A DNA stretch of 64,000 bases from Candidatus Thiocaldithrix dubininis. GTDB lineage: Bacteria > Pseudomonadota > Gammaproteobacteria > Thiotrichales > Thiotrichaceae. Made by a program: the position numbers and the translations under genes. The stretch lies in the NCBI GenBank assembly GCA_029972135.1, contig CP124755.1:62001-126000 (forward strand), in the 5' to 3' direction. Numbering within the stretch: position 1 is the first letter of the stretch; each line of letters opens with the position of its first letter. Below the pieces are notes generated by a model that saw nothing but the letters and a program-made list of their open reading frames with translations, had not been told where the DNA came from and searched no databases. Below, in pieces: positions 19,257-28,706 of the stretch.

Positions 19257-19754
19257 ATGAAAAAATATTTATTTCCCCTGTTGATGAGCTTAACCATTTT
19301 GGCAGGTGTAAGTTTGGTACTAACACCGTACATTGCAGAATGGTTATTGCCTGCAGAATCATCCACTTACCGCGCTGCCCCTGAGTCGGAAGTAAAGCAA
19401 GCAATGAGCGAATGGTTTAAAACGGAAGTGCCAAATGTGGGGGAAGCGCAGGGGCTGCATCGTACTGCGCCTGACGGCAATACTTCATGGTTTAAATTTA
19501 AATTGCCGCGTCAATCTGTGGAGCAATTTATCCGGGCGAATCATTTGCAGCAAAAACCCTTAACCGCAGAGTTAATGAATACCACCTTTTCTGGGAAAGA
19601 CCTGCCAGCGCCTTGGTGGCAACCGGCTGAATTAAAACGTGAAACCTGTTTTGTAATGGCAAGTGAAGATCAGCAAATGGGGCTAATTTATAATGCCGAA
19701 TTAGAGCAAGGTTATTTAGTGGTGCGTTCGCGTACTAAAACTCATAGTTTCTAG
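19257..19754 (+). CDS. Hypothetical membrane-anchored or exported protein
   Basis: The 165-residue product starts with MKKYLFPLLMSLTILAGVSL, a signal peptide or single membrane anchor of ~27 residues. The rest is soluble and rich in Glu, Lys and Trp, with no motif I recognise. Its stop overlaps the convergent OmpA-like gene by four bases. It lies just after the IS element, and no ribosome-binding site is obvious. Confidence 0.5.
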   Translation: MKKYLFPLLMSLTILAGVSLVLTPYIAEWLLPAESSTYRAAPESEVKQAMSEWFKTEVPNVGEAQGLHRTAPDGNTSWFKFKLPRQSVEQFIRANHLQQKPLTAELMNTTFSGKDLPAPWWQPAELKRETCFVMASEDQQMGLIYNAELEQGYLVVRSRTKTHSF

Positions 19755-20512
19755 TTGTCTTCGGTACTTAATACCACAATTTCTGCCCGCCGATTTTTAA
19801 TATCAGAGGCGGGTTTCACAATCGGGCGAGTTGCACCATAACCGTTAGCAACTACCTGTTCAGGCAAAACGTCTTTAGAAATTAAATAAGCACGCATGGC
19901 ATCGGCACGCGCTTGGCTGACGGTCATACTACCTAATGCAGAGCCGTGTGCTTCGCTGTGTGCAGAAATTTCTATAACCAGTTTGGGATCTACCCTTAGC
20001 ATCGGTGCTACTTTATCTAGGGTCGCTTTGGCTTCGGGGGTTAAATCAGACTTGGCATATTCAAATTGAATATTACTGAGGTCAATTTTTTCAATACGCT
20101 GAGTTTTACTGGGTTGATAAACCCCATCGACCATTGTGGCGGGTGACTTACGTTGACTTACAGGCGCTTCAGTCGTTTCAGGATTGGTTTCCACAGGGGT
20201 ATTAGGGTCAATCGTTAGATTATTTTCGACCGTCCGCACACCTTTGACTTCCGAAGCAACATGCATAATATGTTCGGCTTCACTTTGATTGCTAACGCTG
20301 CCATTTAATACAATGTCGCGCCCACTAATACTAATATTTTTACTGGATAGATTAGCTTGAGTTAAGGCTTGGCGGGTGCGTTGTAGTAAGTCGGTTTCAA
20401 TCGTACTGCGCTTCCAACTAACAGCAATCGCTGTCAGTGCGATGACAATGATTAGACTGGCAAGCATTATTAGTAAAGTCGGTTTTCGTTTGAGCACAGC
20501 AATATCAGTCAT
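19751..20512 (-). CDS. OmpA-family protein with BON domain
   Basis: ATG at 20512 gives 253 residues; a TTG at 20524 would add four. One N-terminal membrane segment (LLIMLASLIIVIALTAIAV) anchors the protein. Next comes a BON domain, ~40-105 (LLQRTRQALTQANLSSKNISI ... VKGVRTVENNL), a phospholipid-binding fold. A C-terminal OmpA domain follows, ~145-250 (IQFEYAKSDLTPEAKATLDKV, HSEAHGSALGSMTVSQARADA), that should bind peptidoglycan. The NxxLSxxRA-type loop is modified to MTVSQARADA. It probably links inner membrane and cell wall. Confidence 0.85.
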   Translation of the reverse strand: MTDIAVLKRKPTLLIMLASLIIVIALTAIAVSWKRSTIETDLLQRTRQALTQANLSSKNISISGRDIVLNGSVSNQSEAEHIMHVASEVKGVRTVENNLTIDPNTPVETNPETTEAPVSQRKSPATMVDGVYQPSKTQRIEKIDLSNIQFEYAKSDLTPEAKATLDKVAPMLRVDPKLVIEISAHSEAHGSALGSMTVSQARADAMRAYLISKDVLPEQVVANGYGATRPIVKPASDIKNRRAEIVVLSTEDN

Positions 20513-20825
20513 GAAACGTTCCAAGTTTGGTGCGTAGACATGAATATAGACTAATCGTTCAAAGCAACTGCGTAAACACTATTAATAGTTAATTTACAAG
20601 CGATTGCTCATTAAGGTTAGACTAATTTTAGATAAATGGAAAAGTTGCACAATAAATTTACTAAATCTCCCCTCCATAAAGAATCACTGTGACTCACGTC
20701 AAGTTTTCCTTGCAGATAGATGGTGAATATTAGTTAGATTGAATATAATCTGCCAGTTTAAGACTTTTCAGTTCTTCAGATTCACTGGCTCGGGGCGAAG
20801 CTTGCCCGATTAACAGGAGGAAAAA
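20513..20825. other. Divergent promoter region
   Basis: These 313 bases separate the OmpA-like gene from the cytochrome gene and are AT-rich. TATAAT at 20744-20749 would suit a -10 for the cytochrome, but I see no good -35. AGGAGG at 20815-20820 is a strong ribosome-binding site for the GTG at 20826. No gene is evident. Confidence 0.4.
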
Positions 20826-21821
20826 GTGGCACACTACACACCTAACGATCCTATGGCTAAGCCCTTATTAGTGGGCGGTCTTCTTATTATTGGCGCAACC
20901 GCTTTTGTACTGGTTTCTAACTTGGTTACCACCATTAAGCATAATTCTACCAAAGGTGAAATTGATACAACCGCACAATTAGCACTATCCGATGCAAATA
21001 TTGCGCCGATTGGTTCAGTTACAACAGTTGATAAAAGTGTAGCAAAAGCCGCTCGTTCTGGTGAGGCGGTATTTAATGCGGTGTGTACCTCATGTCACAG
21101 TGCAGGCGTATTAGGTGCACCAAAAATTGATGATAAAGCGGCTTGGGAACCACGTACTTCGCAAGGTTTAGACGGCTTAATGAAAAATGCTATTAATGGT
21201 ATTCGTTCAATGCCTGCGCGCGGTGGTGATCCAACTTTAACGGATGAAGAAGTACAAAACGCTATTATTTATATGACAGGTAAAGCGGGTATTGATTTAT
21301 CTAGCCAAGCTAAAGCGGCTGCCCCTGCGGGGGATGCAAAACAAGCAGCACCTGCGGCAGAAGCTAAACCAGCAGAAGCTGCGCCTGCTCAAGCTGCTGC
21401 ACCAGCGGCAGAAGCCAAACCTACGGAAGCTGCGCCTGCTCAAGCTGCTGCACCAGCGGCAGAAGCCAAACCTACGGAAGCTGCACCCGCGCCAGCAGCA
21501 GAAACTGCTCCAGCAGCAGAAACTGCTCCAGTAGCACAAGCTGCTCCAGCACAAGCGGCAGCTGCGCCAGAAGCAGCGTCTGCCAATGGTGAAAAAACCT
21601 ATAAAGCCACTTGTTTCGCTTGCCATGATGTTGGTGTTGCCGGTGCACCTAAATTGGGCGATAAAGCGGCTTGGGAACCGCGTATTGCAGCAGGTAAAGA
21701 CGCGTTATATCACAGCTCTTTAAACGGTAAAAACGCAATGCCAGCGAAAGGTGGTAATGCTGCATTATCTGATGCAGATGTGAAAGCCGCAGTAGATTAC
21801 ATGGTCGGACAAGTTAAATAA
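20826..21821 (+). CDS. Membrane-anchored two-haem cytochrome c5
   Basis: The GTG start follows AGGAGGAAAAA. The 331-residue protein has an N-terminal membrane segment (LLVGGLLIIGATAFVLV). Two class I cytochrome c5 domains follow, with haem motifs CTSCH at ~residue 90 and CFACH at ~residue 262. Each has a downstream Met ligand in SMPARGG and AMPAKGG. An Ala/Pro-rich linker of about 90 residues joins them and carries a 51-bp tandem repeat. It likely shuttles electrons in the periplasm to a terminal oxidase. The two domains are similar (GAPK-D-KAAWEPR in both), which suggests internal duplication. Confidence 0.92.
   Translation: MAHYTPNDPMAKPLLVGGLLIIGATAFVLVSNLVTTIKHNSTKGEIDTTAQLALSDANIAPIGSVTTVDKSVAKAARSGEAVFNAVCTSCHSAGVLGAPKIDDKAAWEPRTSQGLDGLMKNAINGIRSMPARGGDPTLTDEEVQNAIIYMTGKAGIDLSSQAKAAAPAGDAKQAAPAAEAKPAEAAPAQAAAPAAEAKPTEAAPAQAAAPAAEAKPTEAAPAPAAETAPAAETAPVAQAAPAQAAAAPEAASANGEKTYKATCFACHDVGVAGAPKLGDKAAWEPRIAAGKDALYHSSLNGKNAMPAKGGNAALSDADVKAAVDYMVGQVK
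21378..21479 (+). repeat. 51-bp tandem repeat in cytochrome linker
   Basis: Two nearly identical 51-bp units begin at 21378 and 21429 and encode AAPAQAAAPAAEAKPTE. Related shorter Ala/Pro units flank them. Such repeats can change linker length by slippage. Confidence 0.85.
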
Positions 21822-21849
21822 TCTTTGATTATTAAATTGTGATGATTGC

Positions 21850-21876
21850 AAAAGGCGCTACTCAGCGCCTTTTTTA
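21850..21876 (+). terminator. Rho-independent terminator of the cytochrome gene
   Basis: AAAGGCGCT at 21851-21859 pairs with AGCGCCTTT at 21864-21872 around a 4-base loop, followed by a T run. Confidence 0.9.
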
Positions 21877-21911
21877 TTGGCATTTTTATGAAAACTGACT
21901 AGCCTTGCTGC

Positions 21912-23696
21912 ATGAATACAGAAGCCACTTATCAATGGTCAGACTTGTTTAAACAAGTGCTGCATTATCGTAAACAATTGTTCAAAGCCAATGCAGTTGC
22001 TATTTTAGCAGCGTTGTTAAGCGTGCCGATTCCGCTCTTGATTCCATTACTAGTGGATGAAGTGCTATTGCATAAGCCCGGGGCAAGTATTGCGTTTTTA
22101 AACAATTTGTTTCCAGAAGCGTGGCATAGCCCGATTTTGTATATCAGCGTAATGACGCTAATAACCGTGGTGTTACGTTTGTTGTGGCTAGTGTGTTCGG
22201 TTTATCAAACCCGTGAATTCACGCTAATTAGCAAAGATATTACCTACCATATTCGCCAGCGTTTATTAAAGCACCTTGAAACCATTGCCATGTCGCAATA
22301 TGAAACCTTAGGCACAGGCACGGTTAATTCGCGTTTGGTGGTGGATGTCGAAACCATTGATGGCTTTTTGGGCGTTAGCATTAGTAAATTCGTCGTGGCT
22401 ATTTTAACGCTATTAGGTGTGACTGCCGTTTTGTTATGGCTACATTGGCAATTGGCGTTATTTATTCTGGTGTTGAACCCCATAGTAGTGATGATTACCA
22501 CCAAAATGGGCACATATGTTAAAGAGCTAAAAAAACAAGAAAACTCTGCGTTTGAATTATTCCAACAAGCGTTAACCGAAACCTTAGAAACTATTCAACA
22601 AGTCCGTGCCAGTAACCGCGCCCCCAATTTCTTTGCACGCGTTGCAAATTATGCCGAGGATGTAAAAGTTCATGCGGGGCGGTTTGCTTGGCGTAGCGAT
22701 GCCGCCAGCCGTTTATCCTTTACAGTATTTGTTTCCGGCTTTGATATTTTCCGCGCGGTTAGTATGTTGATGGTGGTCTTTTCGGATTTAAGCATTGGTG
22801 AAATGCTGGCGGTATTCAGTTACTTATGGTTTATGATGGGACCCGTCCAAGAAGTCTTATCCATTCAATACAGTTGGTTTGGCGCAAAAGCCGCCTTACA
22901 ACGGATTAATACTTTATTAGCCTTGCCGTCTGAACCCGAATATCCACATTTAGCCAACCCCTTCTTAACTAAACCCACTGTGAGTGTACGCGCTGAACAT
23001 ATTACCTTTGCTTATGGTGATAAGTCGCCTGTATTAAAAGATGTGAGCTTAACGATTCAAGCCGGGCAAAAAATTGCCTTAGTCGGGGCAAGTGGCGGTG
23101 GTAAATCAACGTTTGTACAAGTGTTAATTGGGCTGTATCAACCCCAACAAGGGCAATTGTACTTTGATGATGTTCCGATTACGGCGATTGGTTTAGATGT
23201 GGTGCGGGAACACGTCGCTACCGTGTTACAAAACCCTGCATTATTTAATGACACGATTCGCGCTAATTTAAGCATGGGACGTATTGCCAGCGATGATGAA
23301 TTGTGGAATGCCTTACGTATTGCGCAATTGGAAGAAACCATCCGGGAACAACCACAAGGTTTAGATACGATTGTGGGGCGGCAAGGTATGCGTTTATCCG
23401 GTGGGCAACGCCAACGTTTAGCGATTGCACGCATGATCTTAAGCAAACCCAGTGTGGTAATTTTAGATGAAGCCACCTCCGCGCTGGATATGGAAACCGA
23501 GCAGAAGCTACATCAGGCTATGAATGTGTTTTTAAAAGATCGCACGACTTTAATCATTGCGCATCGTTTAAGCGCGGTACGCCAAGCCGATCATATTTTT
23601 GTGTTTGAAGATGGACATATTAGCGAACAAGGTAGCCATGAACAGTTATTAGGGCAGGATGGCTTTTACCGTAAGTTGTATGGTGAGGTCAGCTAA
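21912..23696 (+). CDS. ABC transporter, fused permease and ATPase (exporter)
   Basis: The 594-residue half-transporter has an N-terminal six-helix membrane domain (~1-330) and a C-terminal nucleotide-binding domain. The latter has Walker A GASGGGKST at ~393, signature LSGGQRQR at ~496, Walker B VVILDEATSALD and switch IIAHRLS. It should act as a dimer that exports lipid, peptide or drug. Substrate is not deducible. Only 35 bases separate it from the cytochrome terminator. Confidence 0.88.
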   Translation: MNTEATYQWSDLFKQVLHYRKQLFKANAVAILAALLSVPIPLLIPLLVDEVLLHKPGASIAFLNNLFPEAWHSPILYISVMTLITVVLRLLWLVCSVYQTREFTLISKDITYHIRQRLLKHLETIAMSQYETLGTGTVNSRLVVDVETIDGFLGVSISKFVVAILTLLGVTAVLLWLHWQLALFILVLNPIVVMITTKMGTYVKELKKQENSAFELFQQALTETLETIQQVRASNRAPNFFARVANYAEDVKVHAGRFAWRSDAASRLSFTVFVSGFDIFRAVSMLMVVFSDLSIGEMLAVFSYLWFMMGPVQEVLSIQYSWFGAKAALQRINTLLALPSEPEYPHLANPFLTKPTVSVRAEHITFAYGDKSPVLKDVSLTIQAGQKIALVGASGGGKSTFVQVLIGLYQPQQGQLYFDDVPITAIGLDVVREHVATVLQNPALFNDTIRANLSMGRIASDDELWNALRIAQLEETIREQPQGLDTIVGRQGMRLSGGQRQRLAIARMILSKPSVVILDEATSALDMETEQKLHQAMNVFLKDRTTLIIAHRLSAVRQADHIFVFEDGHISEQGSHEQLLGQDGFYRKLYGEVS

Positions 23697-23771
23697 TAAA
23701 AGGTTTTGCATCCGCCTAGGTAACCGCGCTTATAATACGGCAACTAACGCTAATTGAGATACTTACCGCCA

Positions 23772-24722
23772 ATGGATACGCCTCGTAAAGAAGCCGGTCA
23801 CAAAGAACGCGGCGCAGATAAAGTTGCCCGAATTCCGATTAAAGTTGAACCTACTACCGAATTTCGCCGTAAACCCAAGTGGATTAAAGCCCAAGCGCCC
23901 AATTCACCCGAAGTTAAACGCTTAAAACAAATTCTGCGTGACAATAAATTGCATACGGTGTGTGAAGAAGCGGCTTGCCCTAACTTAGGCGAGTGCTTTA
24001 GCCACGGCACTGCCACTTTTATGATTATGGGTGATATTTGTACACGTCGTTGCCCATTTTGTGATGTATCGCACGGTAAACCTTTACCATTAGATGAAAA
24101 CGAACCTGAAAACATGGCGCAAACCATTGCGGCAATGGGGTTACGATATGTGGTCATTACCTCGGTTGACCGCGATGATTTACGCGATGGTGGCGCGGCG
24201 CATTTTGTAAGCTGTATTCAACGTACGCGTGAACTGAACCCACAGATTCATATTGAAATTCTGACCCCTGATTTTCGCGGACGGATGGACATTGCGCTGA
24301 CTATTTTAAAAAGCGCTCCGCCGGATGTATTCAACCACAACTTAGAAACTGTGCCGCGCTTGTATAAACAATCTCGTCCGGGTGCAGATTATCAATATTC
24401 GTTAACACTGATTAAAGAATTCAAGCAATTATTTCCGCATATTCCAAGCAAATCGGGCTTGATGTTAGGGTTAGGTGAAACCAACGAAGAAGTGATCGAA
24501 ACCTTAAAAGATTTACGTGCACATGATTGTGATATGTTGACCTTAGGGCAATATTTACAGCCTAGCCGTCATCATTTGCCGGTTGATCGTTTTGTAACGC
24601 CAGATGAATTTGCGGAATTAGCTGAGATTGCAAAGCAATTGGGATTTTCACAAGTGGCAAGTGGCCCGATGGTACGCTCGTCTTATCATGCGGATCAACA
24701 AGCGGCGGCCGTTTTAGAATAA
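23772..24722 (+). CDS. lipA: Lipoyl synthase
   Basis: The ATG at 23772 gives 316 residues; an in-frame TTG at 23754 is less likely. LipA inserts two sulfurs into octanoyl groups on the E2 and GcvH proteins. The auxiliary cluster motif [12 protein letters not shown] and radical-SAM motif CTRRCPFC are both present, with the conserved RSSYHAD end. TATAAT at 23731-23736 may be its -10. No lipB is in the window. Confidence 0.96.
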   Translation: MDTPRKEAGHKERGADKVARIPIKVEPTTEFRRKPKWIKAQAPNSPEVKRLKQILRDNKLHTVCEEAACPNLGECFSHGTATFMIMGDICTRRCPFCDVSHGKPLPLDENEPENMAQTIAAMGLRYVVITSVDRDDLRDGGAAHFVSCIQRTRELNPQIHIEILTPDFRGRMDIALTILKSAPPDVFNHNLETVPRLYKQSRPGADYQYSLTLIKEFKQLFPHIPSKSGLMLGLGETNEEVIETLKDLRAHDCDMLTLGQYLQPSRHHLPVDRFVTPDEFAELAEIAKQLGFSQVASGPMVRSSYHADQQAAAVLE

Positions 24723-24746
24723 TTTGGTAAATAGATCATGAATTTG

Positions 24747-24771
24747 ACGTATAGGCTTTCAAACTATACGT
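24747..24771 (+). terminator. Hairpin downstream of lipA
   Basis: ACGTATAG at 24747-24754 pairs with CTATACGT at 24764-24771 around a 9-base loop. No T run follows, so it may be a weak terminator or an mRNA-end stabiliser. Confidence 0.4.
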
Positions 24772-24854
24772 ATCATCCGAAACACTCGGAAAATTTTACG
24801 ATAAACAGCTAAACTTATTAACAGTAATTATTTAACTTTACAAAGGCAAACCCC

Positions 24855-25625
24855 ATGGCTTTTGGCAAATTGACGATAGATTGGCGTAGTTGTATTGCGG
24901 CGGTTTGGCGTTCCAACCGTCATTTCCTCAAGCCCATTTCCAGTGTGGATTTGGTGAAACCCGAATCATTGGTGGGGATTGATACGCAAAAAGACGCATT
25001 ATTCACAAATACTGAACATTTCTTGCGCGGTAAACCCGCCAGCCATGCGCTATTGTGGGGTGCATCTGGCGTGGGTAAGTCATCCTTAATTAAGGCAGTG
25101 CTCACCAAATATCATACCTATGGCTTACGCATGATTCAGTTACCCAAAGATAATTTGAATTTATTAGTCGACATTATTGATGAGATTGCAGATGCTAGCA
25201 GTAACTACCGTTTCATCATTTATTGCGACGATCTGACCTTTGAAGAAGGTAGCAATGAATACCGTTTGCTGAAGAGCAATATGGACGGCACATTAGAAAA
25301 ACCGGCTGAAAATGTTTTGGTCTATGCTACCTCTAACCGCCGTCACCTATTAGATGCGCCTACGGACGCTTCACCTCATGATTTAAGCCATATGGATGCC
25401 GATGAAGAAGATACGTTGGCATTAGCGGATCGCTTTGGTTTAACGCTGGCGTTTCCCGTTATGAGCAAGGAAACTTATTTAGCTATTGTTGACTCTTTAT
25501 TTAAAGGTCGTGTGAAAGACGTCGATTTATTGCATCAGGAAGCACTCAACTTTGCTCAACAACGCGGCAATTATAGCGGGCGCATCGCACGGTATTTCTA
25601 TAATCACTGTCAAGCCTGTGTCTAA
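24855..25625 (+). CDS. DUF815 family AAA ATPase
   Basis: The 256-residue protein has Walker A GASGVGKSS at ~70 and an acidic Walker B-like FIIYCDDLTFEEG. The DUF815 marker stretches YATSNRRHLL and ALADRFGLTLAFP are present. The family is related to AAA+ proteins; its cellular role is not established. It sits between lipA and an ankyrin gene, with 34 bases to the latter's start. Confidence 0.85.
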   Translation: MAFGKLTIDWRSCIAAVWRSNRHFLKPISSVDLVKPESLVGIDTQKDALFTNTEHFLRGKPASHALLWGASGVGKSSLIKAVLTKYHTYGLRMIQLPKDNLNLLVDIIDEIADASSNYRFIIYCDDLTFEEGSNEYRLLKSNMDGTLEKPAENVLVYATSNRRHLLDAPTDASPHDLSHMDADEEDTLALADRFGLTLAFPVMSKETYLAIVDSLFKGRVKDVDLLHQEALNFAQQRGNYSGRIARYFYNHCQACV

Positions 25626-25659
25626 CCATAAATTACATCAGGCAAGGAAAAGTAAGGAT

Positions 25660-26340
25660 ATGACTGCACTTCGGTTTTCGGCATGGTCATTATTAATCAG
25701 TGTTGCACTTAGTAGTGTAAGCGTTCCGGTTTTGGCAAATGAGACCGAGGACGTCTTTGGTAATTTTCGCTCGAATCGTACGGTAACCCCCCCGGCTGCA
25801 CCTGCCGCCGCGCCTGTTGTACCTGCTACCCCCGCTCCCCAACCGGCGGTCAGCCCTGCATCTGCTCCCGCTGCCAATCCACCAGTTGCACCTGTAGCAA
25901 ATGCAAATGCGCCACAACCGGCTGCTGCGCCTGCTGAACCTGAGCCACCTCCGAAAACTGCAGAACAACTTACGTCAGAAATATGGGATGCAGCGCGTTC
26001 TGGTAATACAGCGGCTGTACAAGTGGCACTGCAAGAGGGGGCTAATCCGAATTCTGCAACGCATTTAGGGGAAACGGCTATGCACGCCGCAGTAGCTGCC
26101 GGTTCACTTTCTACTGTAATTGCGCTAAAAAATGCGGGCGGTAATATTAATGCGGTTACATCTAATGGTTGGACGCCGTTACACCATGCAGCTCGTTTCA
26201 GACGCGCTGATATTGCCAATTATTTGCGTACTCAAGGTGCCAATCCACAGGCTTATACGCGGGATAATCCACCAAAAACGCCCTTGCAAATGGCTTTAGA
26301 TAATGGTGATATGCGGATCGCAAGAATATTAGGTTATTAA
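25660..26340 (+). CDS. Exported ankyrin-repeat protein
   Basis: ATG 25660 follows AAGGAAAAGTAAGG; the longer frame from 25552 would overlap the DUF815 gene and lose the signal peptide. The 226 residues comprise a signal peptide ending around PVLA, an Ala/Pro-rich linker (~45-105) and about three ankyrin repeats. Examples are TAAVQVALQEGANPN and WTPLHHAARFRRADIANYL. The repeats imply protein binding in the periplasm or envelope. Partner unknown. Confidence 0.8.
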   Translation: MTALRFSAWSLLISVALSSVSVPVLANETEDVFGNFRSNRTVTPPAAPAAAPVVPATPAPQPAVSPASAPAANPPVAPVANANAPQPAAAPAEPEPPPKTAEQLTSEIWDAARSGNTAAVQVALQEGANPNSATHLGETAMHAAVAAGSLSTVIALKNAGGNINAVTSNGWTPLHHAARFRRADIANYLRTQGANPQAYTRDNPPKTPLQMALDNGDMRIARILGY

Positions 26341-26358
26341 TTTAGAAGGTGACAGACT

Positions 26359-26706
26359 ATGCAATTCACTAAATTAGCGCTGGCAAGTACCTTAATCGGT
26401 ACAGTCTTAATGGCAGGTTGTACGCAAGAAACCCAAAATAATATTGGTCGGCAAATCAATAACTGGGCTGGGGTTAATGGCGTATTGGAAATTTATTCGG
26501 GTGAAAAATTAGTCAGACGTTTTATCAAAATTGATAAATTAACCACAGCCGCCGGTACAGGTACACATGCAGAGCGCCCTTATCGCTTTGGCTATGGCGT
26601 AATTGACTTGAATTTAAACGGCGTGCAAGACGACGGTGAGAAAAAAGTTTATTTTGAATTCAGCGATTATTCTACACCTTACGTGTTCTTTGAAAGTCCG
26701 AACTGA
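26359..26706 (+). CDS. Small putative lipoprotein of unknown function
   Basis: The 115-residue product has a signal peptide ending in the lipobox LMAGC (Cys21), so it is probably lipid-anchored. The remaining 94 residues contain FGYGVIDLNLNGVQDDGEKK, an acidic loop that resembles a calcium-binding DxNxNGxxD motif. No known family is recognised. It follows the ankyrin gene by 18 bases and likely shares its transcript. Confidence 0.65.
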   Translation: MQFTKLALASTLIGTVLMAGCTQETQNNIGRQINNWAGVNGVLEIYSGEKLVRRFIKIDKLTTAAGTGTHAERPYRFGYGVIDLNLNGVQDDGEKKVYFEFSDYSTPYVFFESPN

Positions 26707-26728
26707 TTTCATCTAAGCGTTATTAAAT

Positions 26729-27451
26729 TCAAGAACCCGTGCCTGCATTATCATGTAGGTGCGGTTCTAAATAACGTGATAGTGCTCGTGCTACTAAATC
26801 ACCCATTTGATTAATAAATAATGTACCCATGCCCGGGTAAAAGCGGTTTTCATTCGCGCTACCTAAGGCTAACACACCAATTTCACGCGCTTCGTATAAG
26901 GGAATTAGCACCGCCGATTTGATACTTGAGCCTTCATTGCCAAATAAAAACACTTGTTGACGGGGGCGTAGGCGACCACAGACGGGTTGGCGCTTACGGA
27001 ATAAAGTCGCCAATTGTTTTAAGGATTTGTCCTCAGGGTCAATAAAGTGCAAACCGTCCCGCGCTTGCCCATAACCAATTAACCGTAAGACCACGCTATC
27101 GGCTTTAAAATCGCCGCGTAATACGTCATTACAAGTTGCGACTACAGAATCGAGGCTATCCGCATTAATCAGTTCTAGCGCTAAATGGTGTAACCGCGCT
27201 AACACATGCTCAGAATCGCGTGCTGCTTTCAGCATTTCTTGCTGGCGCATTTCTAATGCACGGTATTGTTCGCGTTGCCGCTGTACTAAACGTTCTAATA
27301 AGGAAATGGAGCTACCCGTCTGAGGATGCGGTAGGGAAAGGTGGTCTAATAGCATTTCATGTTGCTGGAAAAAATTGGGGTTATCCAATAACCATTCCGC
27401 AACTTGTTGGGCGTCTAATGGGTTGCGCTCCTGAGAATTCCGTTTAGTCAT
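26729..27451 (-). CDS. DUF484 family protein
   Basis: The 240-residue protein has the DUF484 start [23 protein letters not shown], a coiled-coil segment and a GAF-like C-terminal half. Its ATG overlaps the dapF stop as ATGA. The dapF-DUF484 order is common in gammaproteobacteria and is often followed by xerC. Here xerC is absent from the next position. Confidence 0.9.
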   Translation of the reverse strand: MTKRNSQERNPLDAQQVAEWLLDNPNFFQQHEMLLDHLSLPHPQTGSSISLLERLVQRQREQYRALEMRQQEMLKAARDSEHVLARLHHLALELINADSLDSVVATCNDVLRGDFKADSVVLRLIGYGQARDGLHFIDPEDKSLKQLATLFRKRQPVCGRLRPRQQVFLFGNEGSSIKSAVLIPLYEAREIGVLALGSANENRFYPGMGTLFINQMGDLVARALSRYLEPHLHDNAGTGS

Positions 27452-28287
27452 ACGCTGATTGTTCCCCTATAAACCGTAACGGCTGGTCCTGTCATCCAAA
27501 CAGGTTGACCTTCACCTAACCATTGTATCTGTAAATTACCCCCACGTAACTGTACGGATACGCTTTCTGCTAAAATCCCTAACAAACGCCCGGCAACCAC
27601 TGCTGCACATGCGCCCGTTCCACAAGCTAAGGTTTCGCCTGCACCGCGCTCAAAAACCCGTAAGCGAATATGTGCAGAGTCTAGCACTTGCATAAAACCT
27701 ACATTAACGCGTTGTGGAAACTGTGGGTGTGTTTCAATGGCTGCCCCCCATTCAGCTACCGGCGCTATATCTACCTCATCAACTCTTAATACAGCATGAG
27801 GATTCCCCATTGACACGGCTGACAAGTGAATGTTCTGTTCATTAAGTGCTAATTCGTAGCGAGTTTGGCGTTGCGCTGCTTTAAAGGGAATCTGCGCGGG
27901 TTCTAATTGCGGCACTCCCATATTAACCGTTACTTGCCCATCTGCTTGTAAGCGTAATTCAATGCGCCCGGCTTTGGTCATTACGGGAATCGTGGTTTTT
28001 TGGGTTAAGCCTTGCTCGTAGACAAAGCGTGCAAAACAACGCGCACCATTGCCACATTGCTCAACCTCGCTGCCATCGCTGTTAAAAATCCGATAACGAA
28101 AATCAGCGTCTTCACCTGTGTATTGTTCAACCATTAAGAGTTGATCAAAGCCAATACCAAAATGGCGGTTCGCTAATTGTTGAATCTGTGCGGATGATAA
28201 ATCAATCGTTTGTCGAATCGCATCAATTACCATAAAGTCATTGCCTGCCCCCTGCATTTTACTAAATTCGATGATTTGCCCGCTCAT
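27448..28287 (-). CDS. dapF: Diaminopimelate epimerase
   Basis: The ATG at 28287 gives 279 residues ([22 protein letters not shown]); the longer frame to 28341 adds an unlikely leader. DapF converts LL- to meso-diaminopimelate for lysine and peptidoglycan. The two catalytic Cys lie in [13 protein letters not shown] and [14 protein letters not shown]. It is co-transcribed with DUF484. Confidence 0.96.
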   Translation of the reverse strand: MSGQIIEFSKMQGAGNDFMVIDAIRQTIDLSSAQIQQLANRHFGIGFDQLLMVEQYTGEDADFRYRIFNSDGSEVEQCGNGARCFARFVYEQGLTQKTTIPVMTKAGRIELRLQADGQVTVNMGVPQLEPAQIPFKAAQRQTRYELALNEQNIHLSAVSMGNPHAVLRVDEVDIAPVAEWGAAIETHPQFPQRVNVGFMQVLDSAHIRLRVFERGAGETLACGTGACAAVVAGRLLGILAESVSVQLRGGNLQIQWLGEGQPVWMTGPAVTVYRGTISV

Positions 28288-28409
28288 ATCGTGTTCACTG
28301 CTTGAAAATGCTAAGTATACAAAGATATGGCGATTCGGCAATTTTGATGATATGTTATTTGCTGTGTTTTGGATCGCACATCCCAGTTAACTAGTAGGAG
28401 AGGATAATA

Positions 28410-28640
28410 ATGACTGATTTTAATCAGGAATTAGATGCAAGTGGTTTAAACTGCCCATTACCCATTTTGCGTACTAAAAAAGCAATCAATGGTATGGCGT
28501 CTGGTGAAGTTTTAAAAGTGATTGCCACAGACCCCGGTTCTGTCAAAGACATGGAAGCGTTCTGTAAACAAACTGGCAATGACATGGTAGGTAGTGCAGA
28601 GCAAGGTGGCCAATACGTATTCTTCATCAAGAAAGCGTAA
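28410..28640 (+). CDS. tusA: TusA family sulfurtransferase
   Basis: The 76-residue protein carries the TusA signature LDASGLNCPLPILRTKKA with the persulfide Cys15 in the CPxP motif. TusA proteins relay sulfur for tRNA 2-thiolation and, in sulfur oxidisers, for Dsr or Hdr pathways. No dsr or hdr genes are nearby, so I cannot say which. AGGAGAGG lies upstream of the start. Confidence 0.9.
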   Translation: MTDFNQELDASGLNCPLPILRTKKAINGMASGEVLKVIATDPGSVKDMEAFCKQTGNDMVGSAEQGGQYVFFIKKA

Positions 28641-28663
28641 TTCTGCTCACTAAGACTTCATGC

Positions 28664-28692
28664 AAAAAAGCACCTTCGGGTGCTTTTTTAGT
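28664..28692 (+). terminator. Terminator of tusA
   Basis: AAAAAAGCACC and GGTGCTTTTTT (28664-28674, 28679-28689) pair around a TTCG tetraloop, followed by T-rich sequence. Confidence 0.92.
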
Positions 28693-28706
28693 TTGGGAAC
28701 AAGACT

